Of a stretch of 64,000 bases of DNA, positions 50,347-58,876 are shown piece by piece. The DNA is taken from the NCBI GenBank assembly GCA_022578605.1, contig MU394067.1, forward strand, positions 558,001 through 622,000. The letters are read 5' to 3'. The notes under the pieces were generated by a model. That model saw only the letters and a list, made by a program, of their open reading frames with translations. It did not search any database and was not told where the DNA came from. A program made the position numbers and the translations under genes. Source of the DNA: Camillea tinctor (Eukaryota; Ascomycota; Sordariomycetes; Xylariales; Xylariaceae). The first letter of the stretch is position 1. Each line of letters opens with the position of its first letter.

Positions 50347-50982
50347 ATGACTCCCCCCTTGCACCTCACCCCCGAAGAAACATACTTCCTCGCCCTCGTC
50401 CCCTCCTCTTCCCTCCCTCGCAACCGCCCCTCTAGCACAGATCCGCTTCCACGCCAGGACAAAACCAACTCCCCGATCCTGCTGCTGCGCAGCTACTGCG
50501 ACGAAATGGAAGGACTTGGAGAGAAGAAGAAATACGATGGATACGACAAAAAGCCCGCTTTAGTAGAATGCAGAGAGAAGAAAGACGGGGGGGAGTATAG
50601 GGGCGAGAAGGATGCGTACGAGGCGGGGGAAGTCATATACCCGACCCTTTGCGCGAAGGAAAACCACGCTTCCGCGCCGCTGCTCCCGTACGATGAGGCG
50701 ATGGCGCGGTATATCCTGGGGCACGGTAGTCAGGGAGAAGGGCTGGGGACGGAGGAGCATGGGGGAGGGAAACACGAGGCGGTGGGGAAAGGGCGCGAGG
50801 GTGGGGAGGGGGAGAGAAGAGATGGTGGCGGTGGTGGTAAAATTGCGAGGAGAGGGCGGACTGGGAGAAAGATGGGAGGGATAGGGGTGTGCGCATTATC
50901 GCTGTTTGCGGTGGCTGTGGGCGTAGTGGCAGTGGTGGTGATGGGAGCGATGAGTGATGACGTGGCGGGGATGGTGGTTTGA
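50347..50982 (+). CDS. Hypothetical small protein with C-terminal membrane segment
   Basis: I take the ATG at 50347 (MTPPLHLTPEETYFLALVPS), giving 211 aa. The frame is open further upstream to 50152, but that part looks non-coding. The N-terminal 50 residues are Pro/Ser-rich and the middle is strongly charged (Glu/Lys/Gly). PLLPYDEAMARYILG near residue 110 resembles short PPPY-type modules. The C-terminus carries a hydrophobic helix (GVCALSLFAVAVGVVAVVVMGAM) followed by a short acidic tail, so it may be a tail-anchored protein. I do not recognise a family and cannot show conservation. The composition is low-complexity enough that it may be a chance frame, although a single terminal membrane helix with flanking basic residues (RRGRTGRKMG) argues for a real gene. 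Confidence 0.45.
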   Translation: MTPPLHLTPEETYFLALVPSSSLPRNRPSSTDPLPRQDKTNSPILLLRSYCDEMEGLGEKKKYDGYDKKPALVECREKKDGGEYRGEKDAYEAGEVIYPTLCAKENHASAPLLPYDEAMARYILGHGSQGEGLGTEEHGGGKHEAVGKGREGGEGERRDGGGGGKIARRGRTGRKMGGIGVCALSLFAVAVGVVAVVVMGAMSDDVAGMVV

Positions 50983-51719
50983 ACGCTGACTTGCTTTTGA
51001 GAAGGTATCTAAGTACGTTACTTCATATCTGAGTCTTGAATGGGGGGGAGGGTTAGGATATATTGCTCCCCCTTTTTACTATGCTTGGATAGATGAGAGT
51101 GACTACGTAGGTTGTCAGTGTTGGTAAGGTTGAGGTGTGTATTATCTCTCGTTGTCGTTTCAAGACTCGTTGCTACAAGGTAAGGAGGTCTGATGTAAGG
51201 TAGGTTATGGAAACTGAACGCAAAATTCCAGGAATCTTCTTACTGCCTGGATTAGGTAGGTTACCAAACAACAAGGGACGTAGTAATTACAACGAAGAAC
51301 TCAGATGGGTAGGAAATTTCAACACAAGGTTGTCGAAGTACGATTCAATGTATAATATAGTAGAGGTAAAACTTGGCGTTATATATAACGTGAGTGACTA
51401 AACTGGCTGTTTTATCTACCTGCTCAGGTTATGATTAAATATCCCCCTAAATATACCTCACCTAGGTAACCTACCTAAGTCCGCGGGAAAAGGGGTAGAC
51501 TAGACAACGCGAGAACTAGGGGCGAGATCTTAACCTCCCCTTCTTTTGCAGGCGATGAAATCACAACAGACAACACCGTAAATCATACCGTAGTTAGATT
51601 CAAAATCTGCATGTCCTTCTCTGCTCTCTTGTCTGCTTCCCCCCCCAAACCTTCTCCCCAACAGTCACCAGCAAGGGAGCACACGAAATCACGGGATCCA
51701 ACTTCACTTTTTTACCAAG
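50983..51719. other. Intergenic region
   Basis: About 740 bp between the small membrane protein and the 3' end of the flavin-reductase gene. It holds one ACCTAGGT palindrome at 51460-51467. No gene is seen. Confidence 0.6.
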
Positions 51720-52427
51720 TCAATCCTCATCTTTATTCGCCACCGTGTCTATATGCGTCGCCCTCGGCCCGACAATAGTGCACCGCTCGGGCGGGGTCTC
51801 GGACTTGCGGCAGAGCAGCTGCTCGCCCATGCGCCGGTACGCCCTATCCGCGTACGCGAGCGCGAGCGCACCGCCCTCGCGCCCAGCCGCCGCGGCAGTG
51901 TCGGAGACAATATCCACGACCTCGCCGACGACGATGGCGTGCCGCTCGCCGCTGCCAAAGCTCAGCGGCGCCAGCACGTTCGCGTACCGGCACTTCAGCA
52001 CGTGCAGCACGCCGCGGCCCCGCAGCACCGGCACCTCTCCCAGCCCCAAACCCACCTGCACGCCTAGCTCTTCCTCCAGCCCTGCGAGTATGCCCAGCCC
52101 CTCCGCGTCTTCGCGCGGGTTCCCCCGCGTGAACCGGTCGGCGAGGGCGGCGCCCAGGTCGTCCCCCGAGAGGATGTGCGCGTTGAAGGAGCCGTAGGCG
52201 GCGAGGGCGCGGTGCGTGCGGCTCGGTAGCGTCACGTTGAAGGTTACGTGCGGCGCGGGCGCGAGGGTTAGCGAGGTGAAGGAGGATACGGTCATGGCGC
52301 GGGGAGTCGGGGATCTGCTGCTGGGGTGGTGGTGAGGGTCGAGCGTGGTGATGACTACGACGGGGTGCGGGAGCTGGCGCATTACGTCGCGCATGGGCTG
52401 GAATAAGCTGGTGGATGCTGCTGTCAT
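51720..52427 (-). CDS. Flavin-reductase-like FMN-binding domain protein
   Basis: A 235-aa frame from an ATG at 52427 to a TGA at 51720-51722. The block PMRDVMRQLPHPVVVITTLD, then AMTVSSFTSLTLAPAPHVTFNVTLPSRTHRAL, AHILSGDDLGAALADRF and a C-terminal HAIVVGEVVDIV are typical of the flavin-reductase-like (FMN-binding split barrel) family. Members bind FMN non-covalently and either reduce it for a partner oxygenase or serve as small oxidoreductases. An unusual Gly/Leu-rich segment (GVQVGLGLGEVPVLRGRG) interrupts the middle. The start is uncertain: an upstream frame on the same strand encodes a likely mitochondrial presequence (52696-52424) and overlaps this ATG by 4 nt, so the true protein may be spliced and longer. 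The gene is head-to-head with bL31m. Confidence 0.82.
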   Translation of the reverse strand: MTAASTSLFQPMRDVMRQLPHPVVVITTLDPHHHPSSRSPTPRAMTVSSFTSLTLAPAPHVTFNVTLPSRTHRALAAYGSFNAHILSGDDLGAALADRFTRGNPREDAEGLGILAGLEEELGVQVGLGLGEVPVLRGRGVLHVLKCRYANVLAPLSFGSGERHAIVVGEVVDIVSDTAAAAGREGGALALAYADRAYRRMGEQLLCRKSETPPERCTIVGPRATHIDTVANKDED

Positions 52428-52696
52428 GGGGTAAGGTCTGTTAATGCTGTGTGCTTAGGTATGAAGTTCTGCTTCTTTTTTCTATGGGGATATAGTTGCG
52501 CACCTTCAGCTACATGTGGTGGGTGGGCAGAGGCCAACGCCGAGCTGGAGCTGGAGCTCTTCCATCTTATGGTTGTGGTGGCAGCAGTAACTGTGAAGGC
52601 ACTTGAGCCCGGAGTGTGGGCAGACTTCAGGTTAGGAAGGACATTGCGTGGACTCGTGGACGTAATTGCCCGCCATAGACCACCGCGACACTTCAT
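52424..52696 (-). other. Candidate presequence exon of the flavin-reductase gene
   Basis: An open frame from an ATG at 52696 encodes MKCRGGLWRAITSTSPRNVL followed by basic, Ser/Thr-rich sequence without acidic residues, ending in RWKSSSSSSALAS. This is typical of mitochondrial targeting. The frame closes with TGA at 52424-52426, over the downstream ATG. A GTGCGC donor inside it, at about 52508, joined to a CTAAG acceptor 50 nt later would bring it into phase with the FMN-binding frame. The donor and acceptor are weak, so the join is inference. Confidence 0.4.
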
Positions 52697-53216
52697 CTCA
52701 GCCCATGAACGGCCGTATGAGAAAATGGCTGAGGGCACTTTGAAGTTTCCAAAGGGTTAAGTTGTAAGTGAAGTTTCCACCTCTTACAGCATCGAAGAAA
52801 TCCCGACCAGGATCAAGATAAGATAAGAAACCTTATCAAGAACTTTATCTTGCAGTAGTATAAGATAGTGGATCCCTGACTTGACGGGACCCCTACAGCT
52901 GTATCCGGACCGTTCAATTTCCTCAAAATTTCCTTGGGCTGGAGCTTCAATGTTCATAGCTTCGCATCCACCACCCACTCATCCCACTATTCCACTATTC
53001 CGATAGAGAGGAGAAAAAAAAGAGAGCAGCAATAATCACCACCTCCGAGAAACCAATTGGTGGGACGAATTGAGGGGAGAGAAGGGATTCGAGACTTTCA
53101 CTAAGAAGTAGACCGAAGTGCTTAATATCCCGCTTTCCCTGAGTGCGGTTCGACCTACAACTACACGACTTACAGCCAAGACACACTCACCACTACCACT
53201 ACCACCACCACCCACA
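52697..53216. promoter_or_regulatory. Shared upstream region of flavin-reductase and bL31m genes
   Basis: The roughly 520 bp between divergent starts must hold both promoters. It has an inverted-repeat-like patch of TATC/AAGATAAG sequence near 52810-52870. It includes GATAAG (52818-52823 region) and its complement nearby, which are GATA-factor type sites. Their regulatory use is inference. Confidence 0.35.
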
Positions 53217-53882
53217 ATGTCCCTCCCACGCCTCCTACCCCGGCGTCCAACCACCACCACCCCAACAACCCCCTTCTCCCCTCTCCCTCCCTCCCTCCCC
53301 ACCCCCAACCGCCCCTTCAGCACCACTCTCCGCCGGCCCGCGGACATCATCCGGCGGCCGCGGCGTCCGTACACCTTCACGCAGCTGATCCAGCTGTCGG
53401 ACGGGAGCACGTACACGATGCGCACGACGTCGCCGCACGCGCTGTACAAGAGCACCAAGGACACGCGCAACAACGTGCTGTGGCAGCCGCGCGAGAAGCA
53501 CCTGCGCAACGTGGAGGTCGACGAGGCGGGCAAGCTGGCCGCGTTCCGGGAGCGCTTCGGCACGGGGTGGGACGCCGACACGGCGTCCGCGGACGGGGAC
53601 ACGCCTGCGCAGGAGGAGGAGCAGGTAGCAGGGGCGGGCGGACGAAGAGGGGATGGCGGGGAGAGGAGGCTGGGCGCGCGCCGCACGGTGCGGGGCCCCG
53701 TGAGGCTGGAGAGGGCGCGGAGCGAGGAGGAGGTAAGGCGCGCGGAGGAGGAGAGGGAGGCGCGCGAGAAGGAGAAGCAGGAGGGTGAGGGCAATACGCT
53801 GGCGGATTTGATGGCTAAGTATGCGACGCCGCAGGCGCAGATACAGTCTGAGAAGGCCAATGTGGTGCGCAAGAAGAAGTGA
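53217..53882 (+). CDS. MRPL36: Mitochondrial large ribosomal subunit protein bL31m
   Basis: A single-exon frame of 221 aa starting at 53217 (CACAATGTC). The frame is open upstream to 53118, but the ATG at 53217 begins the presequence. Residues 1-45 are Arg/Pro/Thr-rich with a RPFSTTLRRP cleavage-type site. Residues 50-115 are the bL31 core (YTFTQLIQLSDGSTYTMRTT...KDTRNNVLWQPREKHL...FRERFGTGW), as in yeast Mrpl36. The C-terminal 100 residues are a charged Glu/Arg/Gly-rich extension with a helical coiled stretch, absent from bacterial L31 and common in fungal versions. The protein helps form the intersubunit bridge at the central protuberance. It faces the flavin-reductase gene head-to-head and vps5 tail-to-tail. 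Confidence 0.9.
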   Translation: MSLPRLLPRRPTTTTPTTPFSPLPPSLPTPNRPFSTTLRRPADIIRRPRRPYTFTQLIQLSDGSTYTMRTTSPHALYKSTKDTRNNVLWQPREKHLRNVEVDEAGKLAAFRERFGTGWDADTASADGDTPAQEEEQVAGAGGRRGDGGERRLGARRTVRGPVRLERARSEEEVRRAEEEREAREKEKQEGEGNTLADLMAKYATPQAQIQSEKANVVRKKK

Positions 53883-54375
53883 GGGGTGATGGGTTGAGAG
53901 GAGGGGGAGAAAAACGAGCGCTTGGGTGTGGGGACTAGAGGGGGGTTAGGATCTATGGGAGTGGGAGGATGGATACATCTCCTATGGTGTGGGCGTGGTA
54001 GACAAGGGATGATTCAGAGGAAGAGAGATGGAGAGTGGTAAAAGGGGAGACTTCGGAATAAGTCGACAATAAACAAGCGGAAGAAAGGGGAAAGCAAGGC
54101 AAGAAGAGTTGCGCTAGGCTTTTTTTCTCTGTTGTAGATATATATGTACAACCATGTATACATCAACTACTACCACCACCACTACTACCATCACACACCA
54201 ACCACCCCTACTCCTCCTAAAGCTGCGTCTTGGACTGATTGAATCTCGTGATATATTTTTTCTTTCTTTCCTCCCTGATCAAGTAATAACTAAGGGTAAG
54301 TAAGGATATCAAAAATGTGATAATACGAAACATCACCCCTCCTTCTCCTCTCAGTCTCCACCCTTTTTCCGGTTC
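53883..54375. other. Intergenic region between convergent genes
   Basis: About 490 bp holding the 3' ends of bL31m and vps5. It has a purine-rich then CT/ACC-rich composition. No gene is seen. Confidence 0.6.
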
Positions 54376-56519
54376 TTAATCCGAATCCTCATCGATAGTA
54401 GCTCTCGCCCGATCCACCGCCGTATCGCCGCGGGGGGCCGACTTATCGCCCGTCTGGATGACGGGCGGGCGGTAGAAGACCGTCTCGTCGTCTTCGGCGT
54501 CCAGCTGCATCAGGAACGTCTCCCATTTCTCGATCAACTTGATTAAGACAAAAACATTAGTCTCTCTATCTTATTTTTGTAGGGGAGGGGGGAGGGGGAG
54601 AGGAAGGGTTAGGAACTACTCACCTCCTTCTGCGCCTCCACGGCGCTCTCCAGGAACGTCTCGACCGAAGACTTGAAGTCCTCGACCTTCTCGCGCTCGA
54701 AGCGGTCGATCTCGGCGCGCATGAGCCGGCCCATATCCTCGAATAGTAGCCGGGCCTGGTGGACCTTGCGCTCGGCGTCGGCGACCTCGGCGCCGACCTG
54801 GTTGAGGCGGTCCTGCTGGGAGCGCCCTTGCCTAAGGAGCTTGTCCTGGCTGGCCTTGCGCTTCTGCAGCTCCGACTCGGCGCTGTGCCACGAGTAGAAC
54901 GCCTTTTGCCGCTGCCCAAACGCTTGCTTCACGCTGCCGATCAGCCGCACGTACTCGTCGATCGTGATGCCGAACGTTAGCACGTCCTGCTGCGCCTGCC
55001 GGTCGTACACGTCCCGGATCGTGATCTGCAGGTCCGATAGCGCGTCGAGGGGCCCCGAGAGCGTCGGGCTGAGCTCCACGGTCGAGAGGGCGTGCAGGGA
55101 GGCAGAGAAGTCGGCGGCCGCATCGGCCATGGCCTTGCGCTGGTTGACCATGATGTCCATCGATTTCAACAATGCCTTTAACTGGCTTTCGAGGGCATCT
55201 AGATAGACACGACGATCGTGAAACCACTGTAAAAAATGTTAGACTTAGCCCCCCCAAAATGCGTCACCAACTAGGGAAAAAAAAAGAGAAAAAGGAGAAA
55301 GAAAAAGCCCCAACTTACATCATCCTGCTCAACAAACTTACTGCCACCACCGACGTTGAGACCGAATGATCCCCAGACACCCTTGCTCTCGCTGGGGAGC
55401 GGCTCTCTCCTCTCCTTATGCTTGACGTCGATGTTGAAGGACTCGCTCTCCAAGAAGAGCTTCAGATCGGGATCACGCTGCAGAGTAGGGTGCGCGGCAA
55501 TCTTGTTGCACATCTTCTCCAGAGCGGCGCGGCGGGATTCGACAAAGTTGCTCTCGAAGCGGTTGAGGGCCTGCTTCTCGGGCGGCGGGGGCACGACCAC
55601 GCCCGGGTTGTTCCCGTGCATCGTGGTGTAGAGCCACAGGAAATCGCGGTATCTTCTCTTGACCTCGAATTCGGGCTGCTTGTAACCTTTCGACGTAGTC
55701 TGTCCCTCCTGGTTAGTACGGCGTATTTTATCCTCGCTTCGCCCGCCATTGGGTTCGGGGGGTTCTTGGCTTTCCATACCCTTGTTCGCACCGAGTATAC
55801 GATGTGGGAGCTCGTCAGGTCTCCAACCTTGTGCGGGTCGCCGACGGTAATGTAGAAATTCGGCTTCGCGGCTTGCTCGATACTCACGCTCGGTTGACTG
55901 CTGGGCCTGATAGGACTGGGTTGAGCTGCTGGGACGGGCGGAGGAGCCCTGGGGCCAGAGGGGCGGTCGTACTCATCGTCATCAATGCGATGGGGATCTG
56001 CCGGGCCTTGCCTCCTCTGTTGTGCAGGCTGAGGCATGGTGGTCCGGATCACCATCTGTTCCTTCTGGGGAGGGGCTGGTGGCTCGTCGGCCGGGGCCTC
56101 TGTCGCCGGACCAGCCGCGTCCCCGAGAGGACCCAAGGGGCCAAGCGGGTCATCGGCGGCTTCGAGTTTGGTTGGCTGAGCTACTAAGCGGCGCACCGGG
56201 CCTCGCGGCCCTCTCGTGGCGGGCGACTTTATCGAGGGGGACGGCTGTTGGGAGGGTTCGGCATCTTGGGGCTTCGGGGCGCTGTCTGGGTAGGGATAAA
56301 TATGTCAGCGACTAATTGACTGAACAACTGATTTGGCTGGTTATGGCATTATTATGGGATTATTATTAGGGACTAACCTTCGGTGCCAGGTGCAGTGGGG
56401 AGCGAGGGCGATTGCGAAGGAACATCTAGTAGAGGTTAAGCATGGCGCAATAAATTGAGGGTTCTATGTAGGGTTGCCATACCGCCCCAAGGCGAGTCGC
56501 CTGCTTCTCCTAGATCCAT
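54376..56519 (-). CDS. vps5: Retromer sorting nexin Vps5 (PX-BAR)
   Basis: Six exons (56519-56483, 56425-56378, 56285-55780, 55699-55319, 55226-54624, 54537-54376) give 578 aa. Vps5 pairs with Vps17 as the membrane-bending half of retromer, recycling vacuolar sorting receptors from endosomes to Golgi. The 12-residue first exon gives MDLGEAGDSPWGD, a start familiar from fungal Vps5. Residues 30-165 are Pro-rich and disordered. The PX domain runs about 165-285, from KPNFYITVGDPHKVG to the phosphoinositide-binding RRYRDFLWL at 212-220. The BAR domain occupies about 325-555. The exon 3/4 acceptor is chosen at 55700 (GGACAG) because the earlier AG is only 3 nt from the TACTAAC branch site and because it yields VRTR-TTSKGY. 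All phases agree. Introns are 57-92 nt. Confidence 0.93.
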
Positions 56520-57386
56520 GGTAGGTATTTTAAGCGGTGGCGACAAATTTGGGGGTTTCGGAATGAGGTTATCGTCAATTGGACGCGAGCATGTGGTTGT
56601 GAAGGAAGAAAGCTCGGGCCTAGGGCAGGTTGCTTGAGACGAAGGTTGTACTATGTAAGTAGGCAGAAAGAGATAGGTTCAGGTAAAGGTACGTAACTGG
56701 GTAGGTTGTAATCTATAGGCTACCTAGATTTCAGCTGCAGGTGGGCTGCTGGATAAGGTCCAAGGCTGCTATCGGTGCTCACATGTGCCGATCTACCCAT
56801 GACTTACCTAATCCTATGTTTTGAAGTGGGACAGCATCACTGTTATCATAATCACTAACAAAGCAGATAGGTTATAGCTTAAAACATTATAGCAAAACAA
56901 GTATTCTTTACTACCATTATTGGTAGTTAAGGTCTAAAGGTAATTGGGACAGATAACAGGACTTAATAGGCATTCAATGGTCTTTTTTACTGTGCTCATT
57001 GAACGTAGAGCATGCAGCTTGCTGGACAGCATATCTTAATTGTTGCTGTCATAGGGGGATGTGTATGTATATTGTACACCCTCCCATAAAAACCTCTAAG
57101 AATCCAGCGACAAATGCCCCCAGCATCAGATGAAATCAAATCCTGACTGATATCAGCCCCATCCTTAACTCCCTAAACGCCCCTTAATGCAACTAGTCGC
57201 CGTAACTCCCATGCCCATTCCCGCGTCCACTCAACTCCTATGTCCCCTTAACTCTCACAACCCCCCCCCCCCCCCCCCTCTCAACTTTTGCGCCCCCCGA
57301 CACCTCGAGCCCTGTTCACCACCTATTTCTGAGATGAATAGTGGATAACATTTGGCTCATATTCGACCTAATTGCAGATGTTGGCA
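56520..57386. other. Intergenic region upstream of vps5
   Basis: About 870 bp between the vps5 start and the 3' end of med11. It is AT-rich at 56820-57060 and then C-rich, with a C18 run. No gene is seen. Confidence 0.55.
57261..57278. repeat. Poly(C) tract, 18 nt
   Basis: Eighteen consecutive cytosines. Confidence 0.95.
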
Positions 57387-58003
57387 TTATATGCCCTGCA
57401 TATTGGTGTTTGACTCAAGGTTCTGGCATAAGCGCTGCATAATTGACTCGGCCTCGTACCACATATCAGCCTCCATATCCCGCTCCACCTTGTTGCTTCG
57501 GCTGTTGAGCCAGCCTACATCCATCCCACCGATCTTGCCATTGCCGTCCGGCCCGATAGGACCGACCCGAGCGTTGACGGCTTGCACTTCACCGTTCTCC
57601 TCTCTTAGACTTTGGGTGTCCTTCTTAGAAAGCGAGATGATACCCGCTTCTTCCAACCCCCAAATTTGTCGCTTCATACCGACATTAACGGCACGAAGTG
57701 TCTGGAGAAACTCATCCATCGATTCCCGGAAATCAGATTCCTTAGTGTCCTTAGATTGTCGAGACACTAGGGATGACTGGTTTTCCTCGATCATGGCTGC
57801 ATCGCCATCCTGGGTTTCCTTGCCAAGATTTTTGATGGCTTGCGCAGAGGAAGTCAGGAGTCGGATGATATTCTACCAGATGTCAGTACTTCAGTATGAG
57901 TACGAGGAAGATCATGGGAACAAACCCTATCAATTTCCCCAAGTTGCTGGATTCGTTCTTCCTTCGTGAAGGGCACGAAACCAGTCATCTCCTTGCTGTC
58001 CAT
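57387..58003 (-). CDS. MED11: Mediator complex subunit 11
   Basis: Exons 58003-57926 and 57872-57387 (53-nt intron, GTTTGT...GGTAG) give 187 aa. Med11 is a small helical head-module subunit of Mediator, which bridges activators and RNA polymerase II and interacts with TFIIH. The N-terminal helix FTKEERIQQLGEIDR joins across the intron to NIIRLLTSSAQAIKNLGKET, the usual Med11 start. A second helix pair follows (ESDFRESMDEFLQTLRAVNVGMKRQIWGL). The middle contains a fungal-type linker (NARVGPIGPDGNGKIGGMDVGWLNSR), and the C-terminus is a short helix (MWYEAESIMQRL). The start codon is the first Met of the reconstructed frame. The gene is head-to-head with taf5, so two preinitiation-complex genes may share a promoter. 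Confidence 0.88.
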
Positions 58004-58876
58004 TGTGTCGGTTGCAATGACGTGGATGAGAATGTCGTTGACCGTTGGTCGCGAGGAGGGTTGATAGTAGTGATTGTTGTTATGTTTTTATGGTTGGGTA
58101 ATGAAGAGAATATTACACAAATTGCTTGATGTGCAAGATGAGTTTGCGGGAAAAGGTGGAGGAAGAAGAGAGTTCTTCGGTGTTGAATGCACCCAAAGGT
58201 GTATGACAGGAGAGTGCTGAACGGCTTCTGGATGTCGAATGGATTTAAGTTAGTAGCAAGCTTGCAGGAGAAGTGCCCCACTCTACCCACTTCTCCCCAG
58301 ATCCAGCCAGAGCTTTTAGCTACTACAGGGTGGCTTGTGCTGGGTAAGAAATACCGATAAGGTATGTATGTATGTACACTACAATGGGTATTTACCCTTG
58401 ATGGTATACATGCATTCGCTATTCTCTGCAAGAAAAGGAAAGAGGAAACACAGAATAAAATTAAAGTTGTCTGTAAGTAACCATGAGTTGTGTCCATAGT
58501 TTCAATATAAAAACAGAAATAGATCGTGATGGATGGGTACTATGTAGTATTGATATGTAGCATATAATTGAAGATAGTACCTACTTTTAGTGGGTACTTT
58601 GTAACTTAGAGGTAGCTACGGCTATGTACATAGTAAACCTTTAAAGTTCACGCGAGGCTTGGCGCGTATGTAAACTGACTTACTCCGTACTTGAGCCTCA
58701 ACCATCAAAAACCTTCCCAGTTCCAGCACTTTTACCTTAAATTATTCGGAAATAAAACCATCCAAAATACATTACCCATCACCACCCATCACCCATTACC
58801 CGCCAAATTCCATATATACTATAGCTTATTGTATTAAAATACTGTACTAAAAGGATTGTCGACAACTGTAATAATC
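58004..58876. promoter_or_regulatory. Divergent promoter region of MED11 and TAF5
   Basis: The 873 bp between two opposite start codons holds both promoters. An AT-rich stretch with TATATACTATAG (58811-58822 region) lies about 60 bp before the TAF5 ATG and may serve as a TATA-like element. TGTA repeats occur near 58360-58375. Co-regulation is inference. Confidence 0.4.

Noticed and set aside
53143..53160. TGCGGTTCGACC string resembling a tRNA T-arm
   Set aside because: No acceptor stem, D-arm or anticodon arm can be folded around it.
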